Positions 55,218-64,000 of a DNA stretch of 64,000 bases are shown here, one piece after another. A program made the position numbers and the translations under genes. Every line of letters starts with the position of its first letter. The stretch's first letter is position 1. The stretch lies in assembly GCA_029204225.1 (NCBI GenBank), contig CM055098.1, positions 5,759,246-5,823,245 of the forward strand, given 5' to 3'. The notes beneath the pieces were generated by a model. That model made no database searches. It was given only the letters and a program-made list of their open reading frames with translations, and was not told the DNA's origin. The DNA comes from Diphasiastrum complanatum. Its lineage: Eukaryota > Streptophyta > Lycopodiopsida > Lycopodiales > Lycopodiaceae.

Positions 55218-57093
55218 TGTTGCGACATACCAACAATAAAATGATAGATATTTGTAGTATAAATGGGTATCGTTCCTACTAGAGAGCAATAAAAGGGCTA
55301 ATACTGTCATTATTAGTGCAAAACTAGAAATAACTAAGAATGAATGGAGTGGAGAGGAGAAATGATTGCAAACTGGTCATCAACAGATGTTTCCACAAGG
55401 GGCTGCCAATACAACCTTGCAAAGAAGACAAAACACCCAGGAGAAAGATTGAATATTCAACAATGAAATCCAGAATCAGGTTAGGAGTAAAACTCTGTAT
55501 AATGGACATACTAGGAATTAAGATCATGCATGGCAACAATATTTGTCCTTGAAACAACAAGAATGGCATCAGAGTGTAGAGGTTAGAGACTCGCCATCTA
55601 GCATGGTGCTCATTCATCATTTAGACCCTCAACAATCAAAGAAAACATACAAACTGATTTCCCATTAAGTCAATTCCGAATGTAGGCACTAAGAGTTAGA
55701 ATCAAATACTAGAAAACTGATCTAAGTCTCTGTATATGTCACTTGAAGTCCTGTTCTGAACCAAAACACAAGAACTAAGCCAAGTCACCATGGAAAACAT
55801 TACTGAACATTCTCATTATAGAAAAATGGAAATATAGCTAGAGAGAAACTCGTGCTAGAGGCTGTGGGCTCTGATAACTGTTTGCAGAGAGAGAGCAAAT
55901 GGTCATTTGCCATCTGGAACAGGGCTTTCATTAGCCAATAAGAGGCTGCCAACATAGGTTTGATAGTTAGAAACATGTTTGATGGCTGGAAATTTGACTG
56001 TAGGCTGCAATCAGCCACCACCAAATCGAGTTTAGTAAAAAGGTCGGTGACTCATTGAAGTGTGTTGAAAACTGTCCATAACAGTGGGCCCTGACAGATG
56101 GCTGCTGGAAAACATTTGTAGAGGGCCGCAGACAGCCGCTTGTGGAGGAGCGCTTCTGCTCAGCCTTTCAAACAGTGCAACTGGTTGGAGATAAAACTTT
56201 GGAGTGCTGGTGATGACTAACTGCCTCAGGAACTACCGCAGATCTGTTAGATGGGCACTGCAGGACCTGCTTCTCTGATGTGCCTCGACTTGAAGCGCGA
56301 TGGTGGCTAGCTACAAGAAACCGATGAGGGATGGAAAACCGTCTTCAAACCTGCGTTTGGGAGAGCGAAGCCTGCCCTAAGAATCCCGAAGGGAGAGAGT
56401 GAGGAGTGCGACAGTTGCTTTTTAGCGAGGTGCGACAGTTGCTTTTCAGCGAGGTGCGACAACTGCTTTTCAGTGAGGTGCGACAACTGCCTTTAAGCGA
56501 GGTGCGACATCTGCCCTTCAGATCCAGCGAAGTGCGGCAACTGCCTTTCAGCGAGGTGCGACAGCTGCCCTTCAGATCCAAAACTGCCCTTAGGAAATAG
56601 ACTCTTGCCTTGTAGATTGAGACCCAACTGCTTTGTGCAATAGTCAGCCCTTAAAGGAGCATTAAGAAAATGCGAAGGTGGAAGGCTTGGCTGCGACTCT
56701 CACACAAAGCCGAATAATGCGAGAATGCCGACTGGGCTTTAGAATATGGCTATTACCTTAAGAATAGCTTGACGAAGGTTCATACCTTCTTAAACCAATG
56801 ACTTTCACAACAAAAATTGAACCTTACATGAGTATTGCCTCAATATTAAATAACAAATGGTCTTTATGTAGACTATGCGGTTTAAATATAACTTAAAAGA
56901 GCGACGGCTAGGCACAGCCATATGCCAAATTCAAAAGTAGTAAAAGGCCGCCTTAGTGCCACATTACAGATTTGACTCATAGCACTAAATATAGCTTAAA
57001 ACCATACTAAGCACTATGATAAGAAGTAAGGCTTATGATTTAGCATTAAGAAGCTTACAAAATGTAGTAAAGAGCCATAGTCATGGCTCCACA
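55218..57093 (-). repeat. Array M LTR4 (1876 bp, minus-strand 5' LTR)
   Basis: Begins TGTTGCGACATACC and ends CATGGCTCCACA, followed by A and the right ACCTA duplication. About 200 bp are missing near 55830 compared with LTR1. Seven minisatellite units (56406-56575). Confidence 0.85.
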
Positions 57094-57098
57094 ACCTA

Positions 57099-57260
57099 CT
57101 AGATGCCTAATGGCAAGGAGATCATAATGGGGGACAAAGACGTGGTTGACATAATAGGGAGAGGATCTGTGCGCATATAGCTTGGACAAGGGAGGAGCGT
57201 GACTTTGCACGATATTGTACATATTCCTAATTTAGCCAAGTCCCAAACTCTTTGTTAGAA
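57099..57260 (+). pseudogene. Element N (copia), right part: protease continuation
   Basis: After the right ACCTA the plus strand reads MPNGKEIIMGDKDVVDIIGR, GSVRI-stop-LGQGRSVTLHD and IVHIPNLAKSQTL. This is the block that follows the protease active site in copia (cf. VLYVPNLSTNMLS in element E). It continues the frame cut at 42869. Sense is lost after about 57250; no integrase follows. Confidence 0.75.
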
Positions 57261-57700
57261 AATCATCTCCACAAAATAAGTAAGAAAATCTCACAAGCAC
57301 CACCTACATCCAAAATGCATGTCCATTTTGTAGTTGAGTCGTGCAAATGATTCTCTCCTTTTCACCCATTAATGAGGCCCACATAGCCCTCACATGGGGC
57401 TCCACATAATTGTAGCACCCTGGAGCGTCAGGGTGCACCAGCCAGGGGCTGGCCAAAAAGGCGCAGGAGGGCGTCGTGGCGCTAGGGGGCAGGCAGCGCC
57501 CAGGTGGCGCCAGGCAGGGGCGTCGGTGCCAGGTGGGTGGGGTGCCGGGTAGGCAGGTGGGTGGCGCTGGGCACGCAGTGCCCGGGTGGCACCGGGCAGG
57601 GGCACTAGCGCCAGGTGGGTGGCGCCGGGCAGGCTCAGGTGGCACCGGGAACCGGGCAGGTGGCACTGGGCAGCTTCACACCCACCTGCACACATGTGAG
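57261..57700. repeat. GC-rich degenerate minisatellite
   Basis: 57420-57680 is built of GGTGGGTGGCGC, GGCACCGGGCAGG and GGGCAGGTGGC words, with a long open frame on both strands that is a by-product of the composition. The flanks are AT-rich. No protein family matches. Confidence 0.6.
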
Positions 57701-57764
57701 TAAATAGGTGGGATCAGTTATATATAGGTACTGGTTTATCTCAGAGATTTGCTTATGGGATAAA

Positions 57765-57792
57765 CCCTGGTGCCCAACACGTGGCACCAGGG
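57765..57792. repeat. Perfect 10-bp stem-loop
   Basis: CCCTGGTGCC and GGCACCAGGG flank CAACACGT. A run of A (57803-57816) and another GC hairpin (CCTGCCCGGCAGG, 57822-57834) follow. Confidence 0.7.
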
Positions 57793-57849
57793 CAAGCAGT
57801 TTAAAAAAAAAAAAAACCTCCCTGCCCGGCAGGGTGCTAAAAGTAAGAG

Positions 57850-59592
57850 GAGCCCTCACATGGCCTCCTTGAAGTCCCATTGACTAACATGTTCACAAGT
57901 ACTTACATCATTGACTTTTTCCTTGCTACCCACATGGCCTTTGACCACGTCTATGACCCTGCTTCATGACCCTTTTCATATGAAGTAAAGTTCTTCATGA
58001 CTCTTTTCATATGAAGTGAAAGTCTGGATGTTATGAGATGTTCTATGGTATTCTTAGAAAAGTCAATGAGTTTTCAACTTCAATGTCCTTGTTTTTGGCA
58101 ATTTAGTTTCTTGGTAAGACTGGTACCTCCCAGTCAATTTTGGACTATGGTCAAAAGTCTTTGGGGATTTTTAATCTCTTCCATTCCCTTGCTAGGCTAG
58201 ATTAAGTTAATTTTGGTTTTCCCATGCTAGACCTTCAATGGAAAGTGGTTTCATCTATTTTTCCCCAACTTGATATTTATCTACCATTTTGCAAAATGGA
58301 TATCTTGGCCACTAATTCCAACTTCTCCAGTTTCCATGGCTCTTGTTTGAATGACGGTCAATGTTGATAATGCTTGACTATATCTCCTCTAGTTCAACTT
58401 TAATATGTAGTGTTTTGTCCTCAGACAGAGCAACACGTTTTTTAAGTGGTTTTCTAATGAATATTTCCAAGGAAAACCCAGTCCCATTTCCCCATTAGTG
58501 ACTACCTGAACACCCACCTTTATGACATGGGTTCAAACATCATCATTTCATTAAACTGAGTACTCAAAAAATCAATATCCAAATCTACTTGCAATTAACA
58601 ATGACATGGTCTTACAATAGTAGCCTTCATAGTCACAAGTCTAGTATCACCATGAATTACCAATGTTTACATCGTCATTTGTAGATACGCCTAGCAAAAA
58701 TATGTAGGCAAATTCCACTCCTCACAGCTATATGAGAATCTAGTTCCTTGGGAGGGTACAACTACAACAATATGGTTAACCTTCAAATTTGTAGGTACCA
58801 AATAATTGGAGGGGCTTTGGTCAAGGGGTGGAGCTAAATTCCACTTGTTATGTATGCCAATGGAAAATGCAGGCTTAAACCACCATCCCTTCACACCCTA
58901 TGTGAATTGTGAGCATGAGCAAGTGTGTAATGTAAAAATTGACAAATATTAGTTTGATAAGCACATTGTATATTATGAATATTGTAATCCACAGATGTGA
59001 AAGCATGTTCCTATGTGTGTAGAATAGGTGTAGGCTAGTGAGATCTCAATCATGGGAGTTAGATAGCTAGTTTGGTCAAGATTTCTAAAATCTAGCAGAG
59101 GAAATCACTCAAGTGGAGCTTTGGCAGTTAGTACAAATTATATGCCTTTTCAACTAGTATATCAGACAAAGAGTTATGCTTACAAAGTTTTTAATACACA
59201 TATTGAAATTATAGGTTAATGAATGATTAAATAAAGGCAACTTTTTAAGATTGATTAGAAAATTTATTAACCTGCCACAAAAAAATGGGCATGCTTGAAT
59301 GTCAACCACGGTGTAGTGACATCTAAGGAGCTTAGCTTTGTAAATGGCTTGGCTATGTTGTATATATGTTGAATATAACCACCACTAGTTGCGTAATAAT
59401 ATACACACAAAAAATGCAACCTTTCTAAAAATTGTATTGAGTGCACTCCGCATGTATAGAAGTAGATAAGTTTTCTACATGAGTGGTGGTTGGCCTTTGT
59501 GTTTAAGAAAGCCACCAAAGTATAGGAATGGAATCAGCATCTTTCTCCGAAAATCAATTTTAATTAAAACTTACAAGAAGTTGACTTTCTGA
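57850..59592. other. AT-rich intergenic DNA, no gene recognised
   Basis: Short frames on both strands carry no motif. A TTCATATGAAGT block is duplicated at 57976 and 58005 (CATGACYCTTTTCATATGAA). Confidence 0.4.
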
Positions 59593-59611
59593 AAGGCGGT
59601 CGGACCGCCTT
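59593..59611. repeat. Perfect 9-bp GC palindrome
   Basis: AAGGCGGTC, one G, GACCGCCTT, isolated in AT-rich DNA 230 bp before the RLE-like frame. Confidence 0.7.
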
Positions 59612-59839
59612 CGGCTGTTATTATCATAGGAAAGAAATTTGTGTGTGATAAAGTAAGTTATAAAACTTAGGTTACATATGTTTATTAAGTTAAGAATTTA
59701 GTAATGTAAATTTGTATTATTTTGTTGGCAAAGAATATGAGATGCAAGCTATATAAGGCAAAAAAACTCCTAAATAGATCTTTTACAAATTGCGCGAAAT
59801 TAGAAGGAAAGCTCATAGAGGTTACGGTTGACCACATAA

Positions 59840-60545
59840 CGAGTTCCTTGCACGCCTTCCAAGGCACCCAATGTTAATTGGTATCTCTAAGTGTTCATGT
59901 GGGCATGTTTTGGATTCCTTGGGTACTCATCTTATGCGTTGTCCATCAGGTGGAGAACGTATTGTTTCACATGATTCCATTCGTGATGCCCTGGCTGCTA
60001 TTGCTCATGATAGTGGCTTTCATGTTGTTCGAGAACACACACACATTTTACTAGAGCCTTCATCGCAATCTACCCGACGACGAGTTGACTTTGTTCTCTC
60101 GCGTGATGGAATTCGTACTCTGGGAGATGTTGTAATTGCTGATCCCTCTCGTCAGGACCTTCTTCATCGTCCTTCCACCACGCAAGGGGCCGCTGCATCT
60201 CAAGCAGCCCAAGAAAAAGAAAGAGATTATAATGATCGTGCACCCGATGAAGATTTCATCCCCTTTGCCTTGGAAACTTATGGTTGTCTTCACAAAAAAT
60301 TTCATGATTTTTTATCTTTATGTGCGGAGCTTATGGTGAAACGCCAAGGACAAAGCATTACTTTACCTTCTGTCATTATTTCTTTCTACCGCCAGTGTAT
60401 TTCTATAGTATTCCAACGTTCACAGACGATTTCAATTCTTCGACGAGCTCAGTTTGCAGGAGCGGCTGCTTCAAAGCTTCTTACATTACCTATTACTGAA
60501 TCTATTTTAGTTAGTAATTTACATCAGGCAGTTGGTTTTGAGTAA
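59840..60545 (+). CDS. RLE-type endonuclease-like C-terminal domain of a non-LTR retrotransposon protein (partial)
   Basis: Open from about 59840 (EFLARLPRHPMLIGISK), with a first ATG at 59871 and stop TAA at 60543. CSCGHVLDSLGTHLMRC gives a CxC...H...C zinc-binding cluster. A helical stretch (SHDSIRDALAAIAHDSGFHV) leads to RRRVDFVLSRDG and LGDVVIADPS, which look like the R-x-D ... D-V core of a PD-(D/E)XK restriction-like endonuclease. ALETYGCLHKKFHDF and FYRQCISIVFQRSQTISIL close it. This finger-plus-nuclease end is known from non-LTR elements, and related stand-alone frames are numerous in seed-free plants. No reverse transcriptase lies upstream (a stop in this frame precedes 59840), so it is a 5'-truncated copy or a domesticated piece. 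Confidence 0.6.
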
Positions 60546-60906
60546 TTAGTTTAATATTTAATTTCTGACTTAAATCAGGGAGTTGGTTTCAAGTAATTAG
60601 TTTTCTATTTTAAGTTTTACTTAGCTTTTAGGTAGCTTATTTCATTTCTGCCATTCTACGGTAGTTTATTTTAAATACTTTAATCTTTTTGTTTGATCAT
60701 GGTTTTTTCATCATTTTCAATAAAATCAGGATCATTTCTATTCTAAATCCTTGCTCACGCGACCCTTGCCACTTGTGTCATAAAAAGCCAACGAGCAAGC
60801 ACGCGGAGAGATCATGTTTTTAACTTTTGGCACAGAGCTTGCTAGCATATAGCTAAACGCGTCCAGGTTTTCCGAGTCTGGACGCCGGACCACGACGGCG
60901 TCGAGA
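60546..60906 (+). promoter_or_regulatory. Upstream region of the P450 gene
   Basis: Contains TCATAAAAAG at 60778-60787 (possible TATA box) and a CGTCCAG/CTGGACG hairpin (60860-60884). No transcription start can be fixed. Confidence 0.35.
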
Positions 60907-61140
60907 ATGCATTTCCCACAGTACTACTCTTCTTCAAGAGGAAGGATAATCAATCTTTTACGTGAGTCTGTCAAGTTTGCTTCTGTGTCTGAACAGGTTT
61001 CGCGAGAGTTGAAGTTTATATCCCTTCTTAGCTCCTACGCGTCTCACAGAGATAGCACTGCATTAAGTCATATCATCAGAGTGGTTGTTAGTGACTCTAG
61101 AGTTTGGAGTCTGGAGAGCGACGCACATTTTGGCTGCTGA
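60907..61140 (+). other. Possible upstream open reading frame in the P450 5' leader
   Basis: A 77-codon frame (MHFPQYYSSSRGRIINLL...) ends at TGA 61140, 30 bp before the P450 start at 61170. If the leader begins upstream of 60907 it would be a uORF that limits P450 translation. It has no recognised domain and may be chance. Confidence 0.25.
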
Positions 61141-61169
61141 GTGCTGATCTTAGACTGTTGAGAGCTGGT

Positions 61170-62069
61170 ATGGAGATGATTGGTTATGCGGCCTCGGCGC
61201 TTGGGCTAGTTTTGCTGTTTATGCTCTCCAAGTTGATCCTTCTGCTTTATCAACCACAGAACAAGCTCAATCTGCCCCCATCTCCACCAGCGTGGCCGCT
61301 TATCGGACATCTCCACCTTCTTGGCACATTGCCACATCAATCTTTGGCAAAAATAGCTTGTAAGTATGGACCTCTTGTGTTTCTCAGGCTAGGCACTGTC
61401 CCTACTGTTGTAGTTTCCAATGAAGCGCTCGCGAGAGAGTTTCTAAAGACTTACGATCAGATCTTTGCATCACGTCCAAGGATGCTGGCCGGAAAGATAC
61501 TTCTTTACAATTACAAGGACGTGGCATGGTCACAATACGGACCATACTGGAGAGATATCAGAAAGATCTGTCTGTTAGAGTTGTTTACTCCTGCACGGAT
61601 GGAAGCAAGCAAGCATATCAGAATAGAAGAGGCTTATTCCATGGTGAAGTCTATTCGGAATAATTGTGAGGGAAGCAAGGTAGTTGATGTGCACTCACAG
61701 ATTTACGGACTGACACGCAGCATCATTGCACGTATGGTATTAAACAGGAACTATTTCGCTTCCAACAGCAAAGAGGCTTTGGAGTTCAAAGAAATTGTCA
61801 ACGAATATTTTCAATTGATTGGCGTGATCAATTTAGGAGATTTCATTCCCTACGTTGGTTTGCTGGACATCCAGGGCTACAAGAGACGGATGATGACAGC
61901 CAGAAAGCGAATGGATTCTATTATGGACAAAATTGTTCAGGAGCACCAGGAAAAGAAGACAGGCGTTTCAACAGATGCATCGCTTGATTTCGTAGATGTC
62001 CTCTTATCTTTAAGAAACAATAAAGATTATCAACACCTCAGTATGGACAGCATCAAGGCCGTAGTTGTC
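61170..62069 (+). CDS. Cytochrome P450 (CYP71 clan), exon 1
   Basis: The ATG at 61170 (MEMIGYAASALG) is chosen because a membrane anchor (residues 5-27) and the proline hinge LPPSPPAWPLIGHLHLL (35-51) follow at normal P450 positions. The in-frame ATG at 61104 would add 22 unlikely residues. Further landmarks are SLAKIACKYGPLVFLRLGTV, EFLKTYDQIFASRP, and the C-helix WSQYGPYWRDIRKIC (WxxxR contacts the haem propionate). The exon ends SIKAVVV before donor GTAAGT, phase 0. The enzyme is an ER-anchored monooxygenase using NADPH-P450 reductase. The closing segment in exon 2 recalls flavonoid hydroxylases of the CYP75 type, but the substrate cannot be assigned. Confidence 0.92.
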
Positions 62070-62171
62070 GTAAGTTCAAAATAGTTGTCAGTTTATTCTC
62101 GTGGTTGTTGCAGACATTCTTAATTCGTTTTAGATAAGATATTATCATATTGTTTAATTTTGATGACGCAG
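62070..62171 (+). other. P450 intron (102 bp)
   Basis: Donor GTAAGTTC, acceptor TTTTGATGACGCAG. It sits in phase 0 just before the I-helix, the conserved intron place of A-type plant P450s. Confidence 0.9.
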
Positions 62172-62789
62172 GATATGCTGGCAGCTGGCACTGACACTTC
62201 AGCACTAACGATCGAGTGGGCGCTCTCGGAAATCCTGGTTAATCCTTGGGTGCAGGAAAAGGCTCAGCAAGAGTTGGATCATGTGGTTGGACGTGAGCGC
62301 AAGGTAGAGGAGGCAGATCTTCCACAGCTCAAATACCTCCAGTCGATTGTGAAGGAAACCTTTCGTCTGCATCCAGCTGGTCCATTCCTTGTGCCGCACG
62401 AATCCACACAAGCCGTCCAAGTGACCGGCTACGACATCCCTGCAAAGACCCGGCTGCTGGTGAATGCATGGGCAATTGGGCGAGATCCTTCAAAGTGGGA
62501 AAGAGCACTGGAATTCAGTCCAGACAGGTTCTTAAATAGCAACATTGACGTGCGTGGGCATGACTTTGAGCTCATACCTTTTGGCAGTGGGAGGAGGGCA
62601 TGCCCGGGGCTCTCACTGGGATTGACGTCAGTGCAGCTGGGGCTGGCTGTGCTTCTTCAAAGCTTTGAGTGGTCTCTTCCATCTGCACATGAAAAATTGG
62701 ATATGTCGGAAGTGTTTGGGCTCACATTACCTAAGGTAGTTCCTTTACACGCCATGGCAACTCCTCGCCTGCCTCATCACCTCTACTGA
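62172..62789 (+). CDS. Cytochrome P450 (CYP71 clan), exon 2
   Basis: Encodes residues 301-505. It begins DMLAAGTDTSALTIEWALSE, the I-helix with the A/G-G-x-D-T oxygen-activation motif (305-309). KETFRLHP carries the ExxR pair (E362, R365), FSPDRF is the PERF variant, and PFGSGRRACPGLSLGL is the haem-binding loop with Cys444 as the iron ligand. The end EVFGLTLPKVVPLHAMATPR is typical of the CYP71 clan. The stop TGA is at 62787. All catalytic residues are present and the total length of 505 is normal, so the gene looks functional. Confidence 0.93.
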   Translation, partial: DMLAAGTDTSALTIEWALSEILVNPWVQEKAQQELDHVVGRERKVEEADLPQLKYLQSIVKETFRLHPAGPFLVPHESTQAVQVTGYDIPAKTRLLVNAWAIGRDPSKWERALEFSPDRFLNSNIDVRGHDFELIPFGSGRRACPGLSLGLTSVQLGLAVLLQSFEWSLPSAHEKLDMSEVFGLTLPKVVPLHAMATPRLPHHLY

Positions 62790-62938
62790 TCGATCATTAA
62801 GCCCCATTGCCCATCGACAACATCTTCAGACTCGACAGTACCTGATACTTCTCTTCTCCGATGAAAGCGATGACAAGGAGTGTGTAATTATAAGAGGACA
62901 AAGCTATTGACGAATATAAGAGCTTACTTATGGAATTC

Positions 62939-62944
62939 AATAAA
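62939..62944 (+). terminator. P450 polyadenylation signal AATAAA
   Basis: AATAAA lies 150 bp after the stop, in a TTCAATAAAATTC context followed by T-rich DNA. Confidence 0.65.
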
Positions 62945-64000
62945 ATTCTTCCTTGTTACAGTTTCTAATCTTTCGTGACTTATCTTCTTGAGTTTGACTC
63001 AACTTTGGCTCGCCCATTCTGTTTGATAGGACTCAAGAGTAAATACAAGAACCACTACAATTTTTGTGTCTTATTCTCACCTTGGGAATAGTGTCGTATT
63101 CCTTGGGATGGAGTGAGCTTGATTCGAGTGAGCTTGATTCATCCACTGGTTGATAAAAGCATTACAAACTTTAGCATTGTAAATAGTGGTAATGATGATT
63201 AGCTAAAAGGTGAGTTTTTGTTTTTAGTTGACTTTGAGCATTTTTATTTTTGATTCTTATCATTGGCTTTTCATTTTTCATCCATTTGAATGTGTCTTGA
63301 GCACACATACACGGTAGCTTATTGTGATTGCATAGATCACCTTGTTAGTTGTGTTTTACAATGTGCTACTCTTACTTTGGGAATGCCAAGAAACATTGCA
63401 ATTTTTAGCTGTGTTTTAATGCTCATAGAGAATGTTTTCTATAAAATCATGAAGGACCTACAAGCCTTTATTCTAACAAGAATTTTCTTAAATAAGCTCG
63501 GATAAAGTGTTGAGCTCATTTCAAATTCATAAATTCCCTTTTCATTGTTAGTTGAAAATTACAGAAAACCTTGCATCAATGTTTGTTTATTTTCTTCTAA
63601 GAACCTTAAACAATCAAATAGAGCCTTTAACATTGTTGCGTATGAAATAGGTAATATTTTGTGCAAATGAAAACTAGTTGGCATATATCTTAGATTATGT
63701 TAAAATTCACCATATTTTTGTATGTTTTAGACAACATAAACTCACAGGATAACACCTAAAATGAAAATGATAGAAAAGAAGGGGTTAAGAAGTTAGAAAT
63801 TTTTGACCAAAATTTAAAATTTCATTAAAAAATGTCTTCTATAAAACTCAATGATGCTTGCACAAATAGGCTAATTTATTAGAAGCATGTTTTTATAGGT
63901 TGTCTGCAATTCACTATTAGTTGTACAAAAAATTAATTACATATGAACATACTTTGAAAATTACTTTTTTTTTTATCAAACATTAAACTGAAATACTATG
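62945..64000. other. AT-rich DNA to the window end, no gene recognised
   Basis: A 12-bp direct repeat GTGAGCTTGATT near 63115-63140 and long A/T runs are all that stands out. Frames are short and motif-free. Confidence 0.4.

Larger units (their letters stand above)
42870..57093 (-). mobile_element. Array M: tandem non-coding LTR element, four LTRs and three internal regions
   Basis: Between two ACCTA repeats lie LTR1 (42870-44946), internal 1 (44947-50533, including element L), LTR2 (50534-52003), internal 2 (52004-52586), LTR3 (52587-54633), internal 3 (54634-55217) and LTR4 (55218-57093). Every LTR starts TGTYGCGACATACC and ends GGYTCCACA on the plus strand. Without L the three internal parts are 584, 583 and 584 bp. 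Each ends with a tRNA-Asp-like site and starts with a pyrimidine tract, so the element is oriented minus. No gag or pol words occur. It resembles TRIM/LARD-type non-autonomous elements, but with LTRs 3-4 times longer than the interior. The single outer ACCTA pair implies one insertion followed by LTR-LTR recombination, or insertion of an already multimeric DNA. Confidence 0.85.

Noticed and set aside
42870-57110. CRISPR-like or segmental host-gene tandem array
   Set aside because: The repeats are kilobase-sized with LTR ends, PBS, purine tracts and a target duplication, which identifies a retroelement array.
57304-57700. Long proline/alanine-rich frames on both strands
   Set aside because: They follow from the GC-rich minisatellite and have no codon or domain support.

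Overview
This window is nuclear DNA from a plant. Two host loci have spliced, eukaryote-type gene structure and lie in a sea of Ty1/copia, Ty3/gypsy and non-coding LTR retroelements. The retroelement load, the very long repeat-filled introns and the style of a 60 kb RLE-type protein fit a fern or other seed-free plant (or a gymnosperm) better than a small-genome angiosperm. The species cannot be fixed from the sequence alone.

Host genes. (1) A leucine-rich-repeat (RNI-like) gene lies on the minus strand, from an ATG at 25887 to a stop at 2318. Five exons can be read (25493-25887, 12496-12591, 3195-3272, 2591-2719, 2318-2430). All internal boundaries can be placed in phase 1, and more exons are probably hidden. 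Its two large introns hold four retroelements (A-D). (2) A complete two-exon cytochrome P450 (CYP71 clan, 505 aa) is on the plus strand at 61170-62789. A third plus-strand reading frame at about 59840-60545 resembles the C-terminal zinc-finger/restriction-like-endonuclease end of a non-LTR retrotransposon protein.

Layout. 1-491: broken gag-like zinc-knuckle frame (minus), running off the left edge. 640-1150: degenerate ~91-bp tandem repeat. 5129-10994: element A, a chromodomain Ty3/gypsy (minus) with near-identical 402-bp LTRs and TSD CCCTG. 13005-16188: element B, a scrambled Ty1/copia (plus). 16613-23020: element C, a Ty1/copia (minus) with TSD CCTTA and a reverse transcriptase broken by repeat-rich DNA. 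About 23400-25250: element D, an old chromovirus remnant (plus). 27770-39870: a scrapyard of copia fragments (E, F, I on minus; G, H1, H2 on plus), with recurrent junctions where coding sequence runs straight into an LTR end. 39885-40467: gag remnant and a striking palindrome cluster. 42140-57260: a three-level nest.

The nest is the most unusual part. A copia element (N) is split inside its protease by a 14.2-kb array (M) flanked by the direct repeat ACCTA. M consists of four ~2-kb LTRs alternating with three non-coding internal segments of ~584 bp. Each internal segment has a tRNA-Asp-type primer-binding site, and the LTRs carry a variable 24-bp minisatellite. The first M internal segment is itself interrupted by element L (45440-50437, TSD GTGAC). 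L has 1.2-kb LTRs, a tRNA-iMet-type primer-binding site and a 2.6-kb interior with no recognisable protein. That interior holds five copies of a GTGCTGC/AGCAC stem-loop-like motif and tandem duplications.

None of the LTR elements has intact gag and pol frames. Reading was by eye: exon limits, LTR ends and target duplications were located directly in the sequence. Family names rest on recognised motifs, not on database searches.
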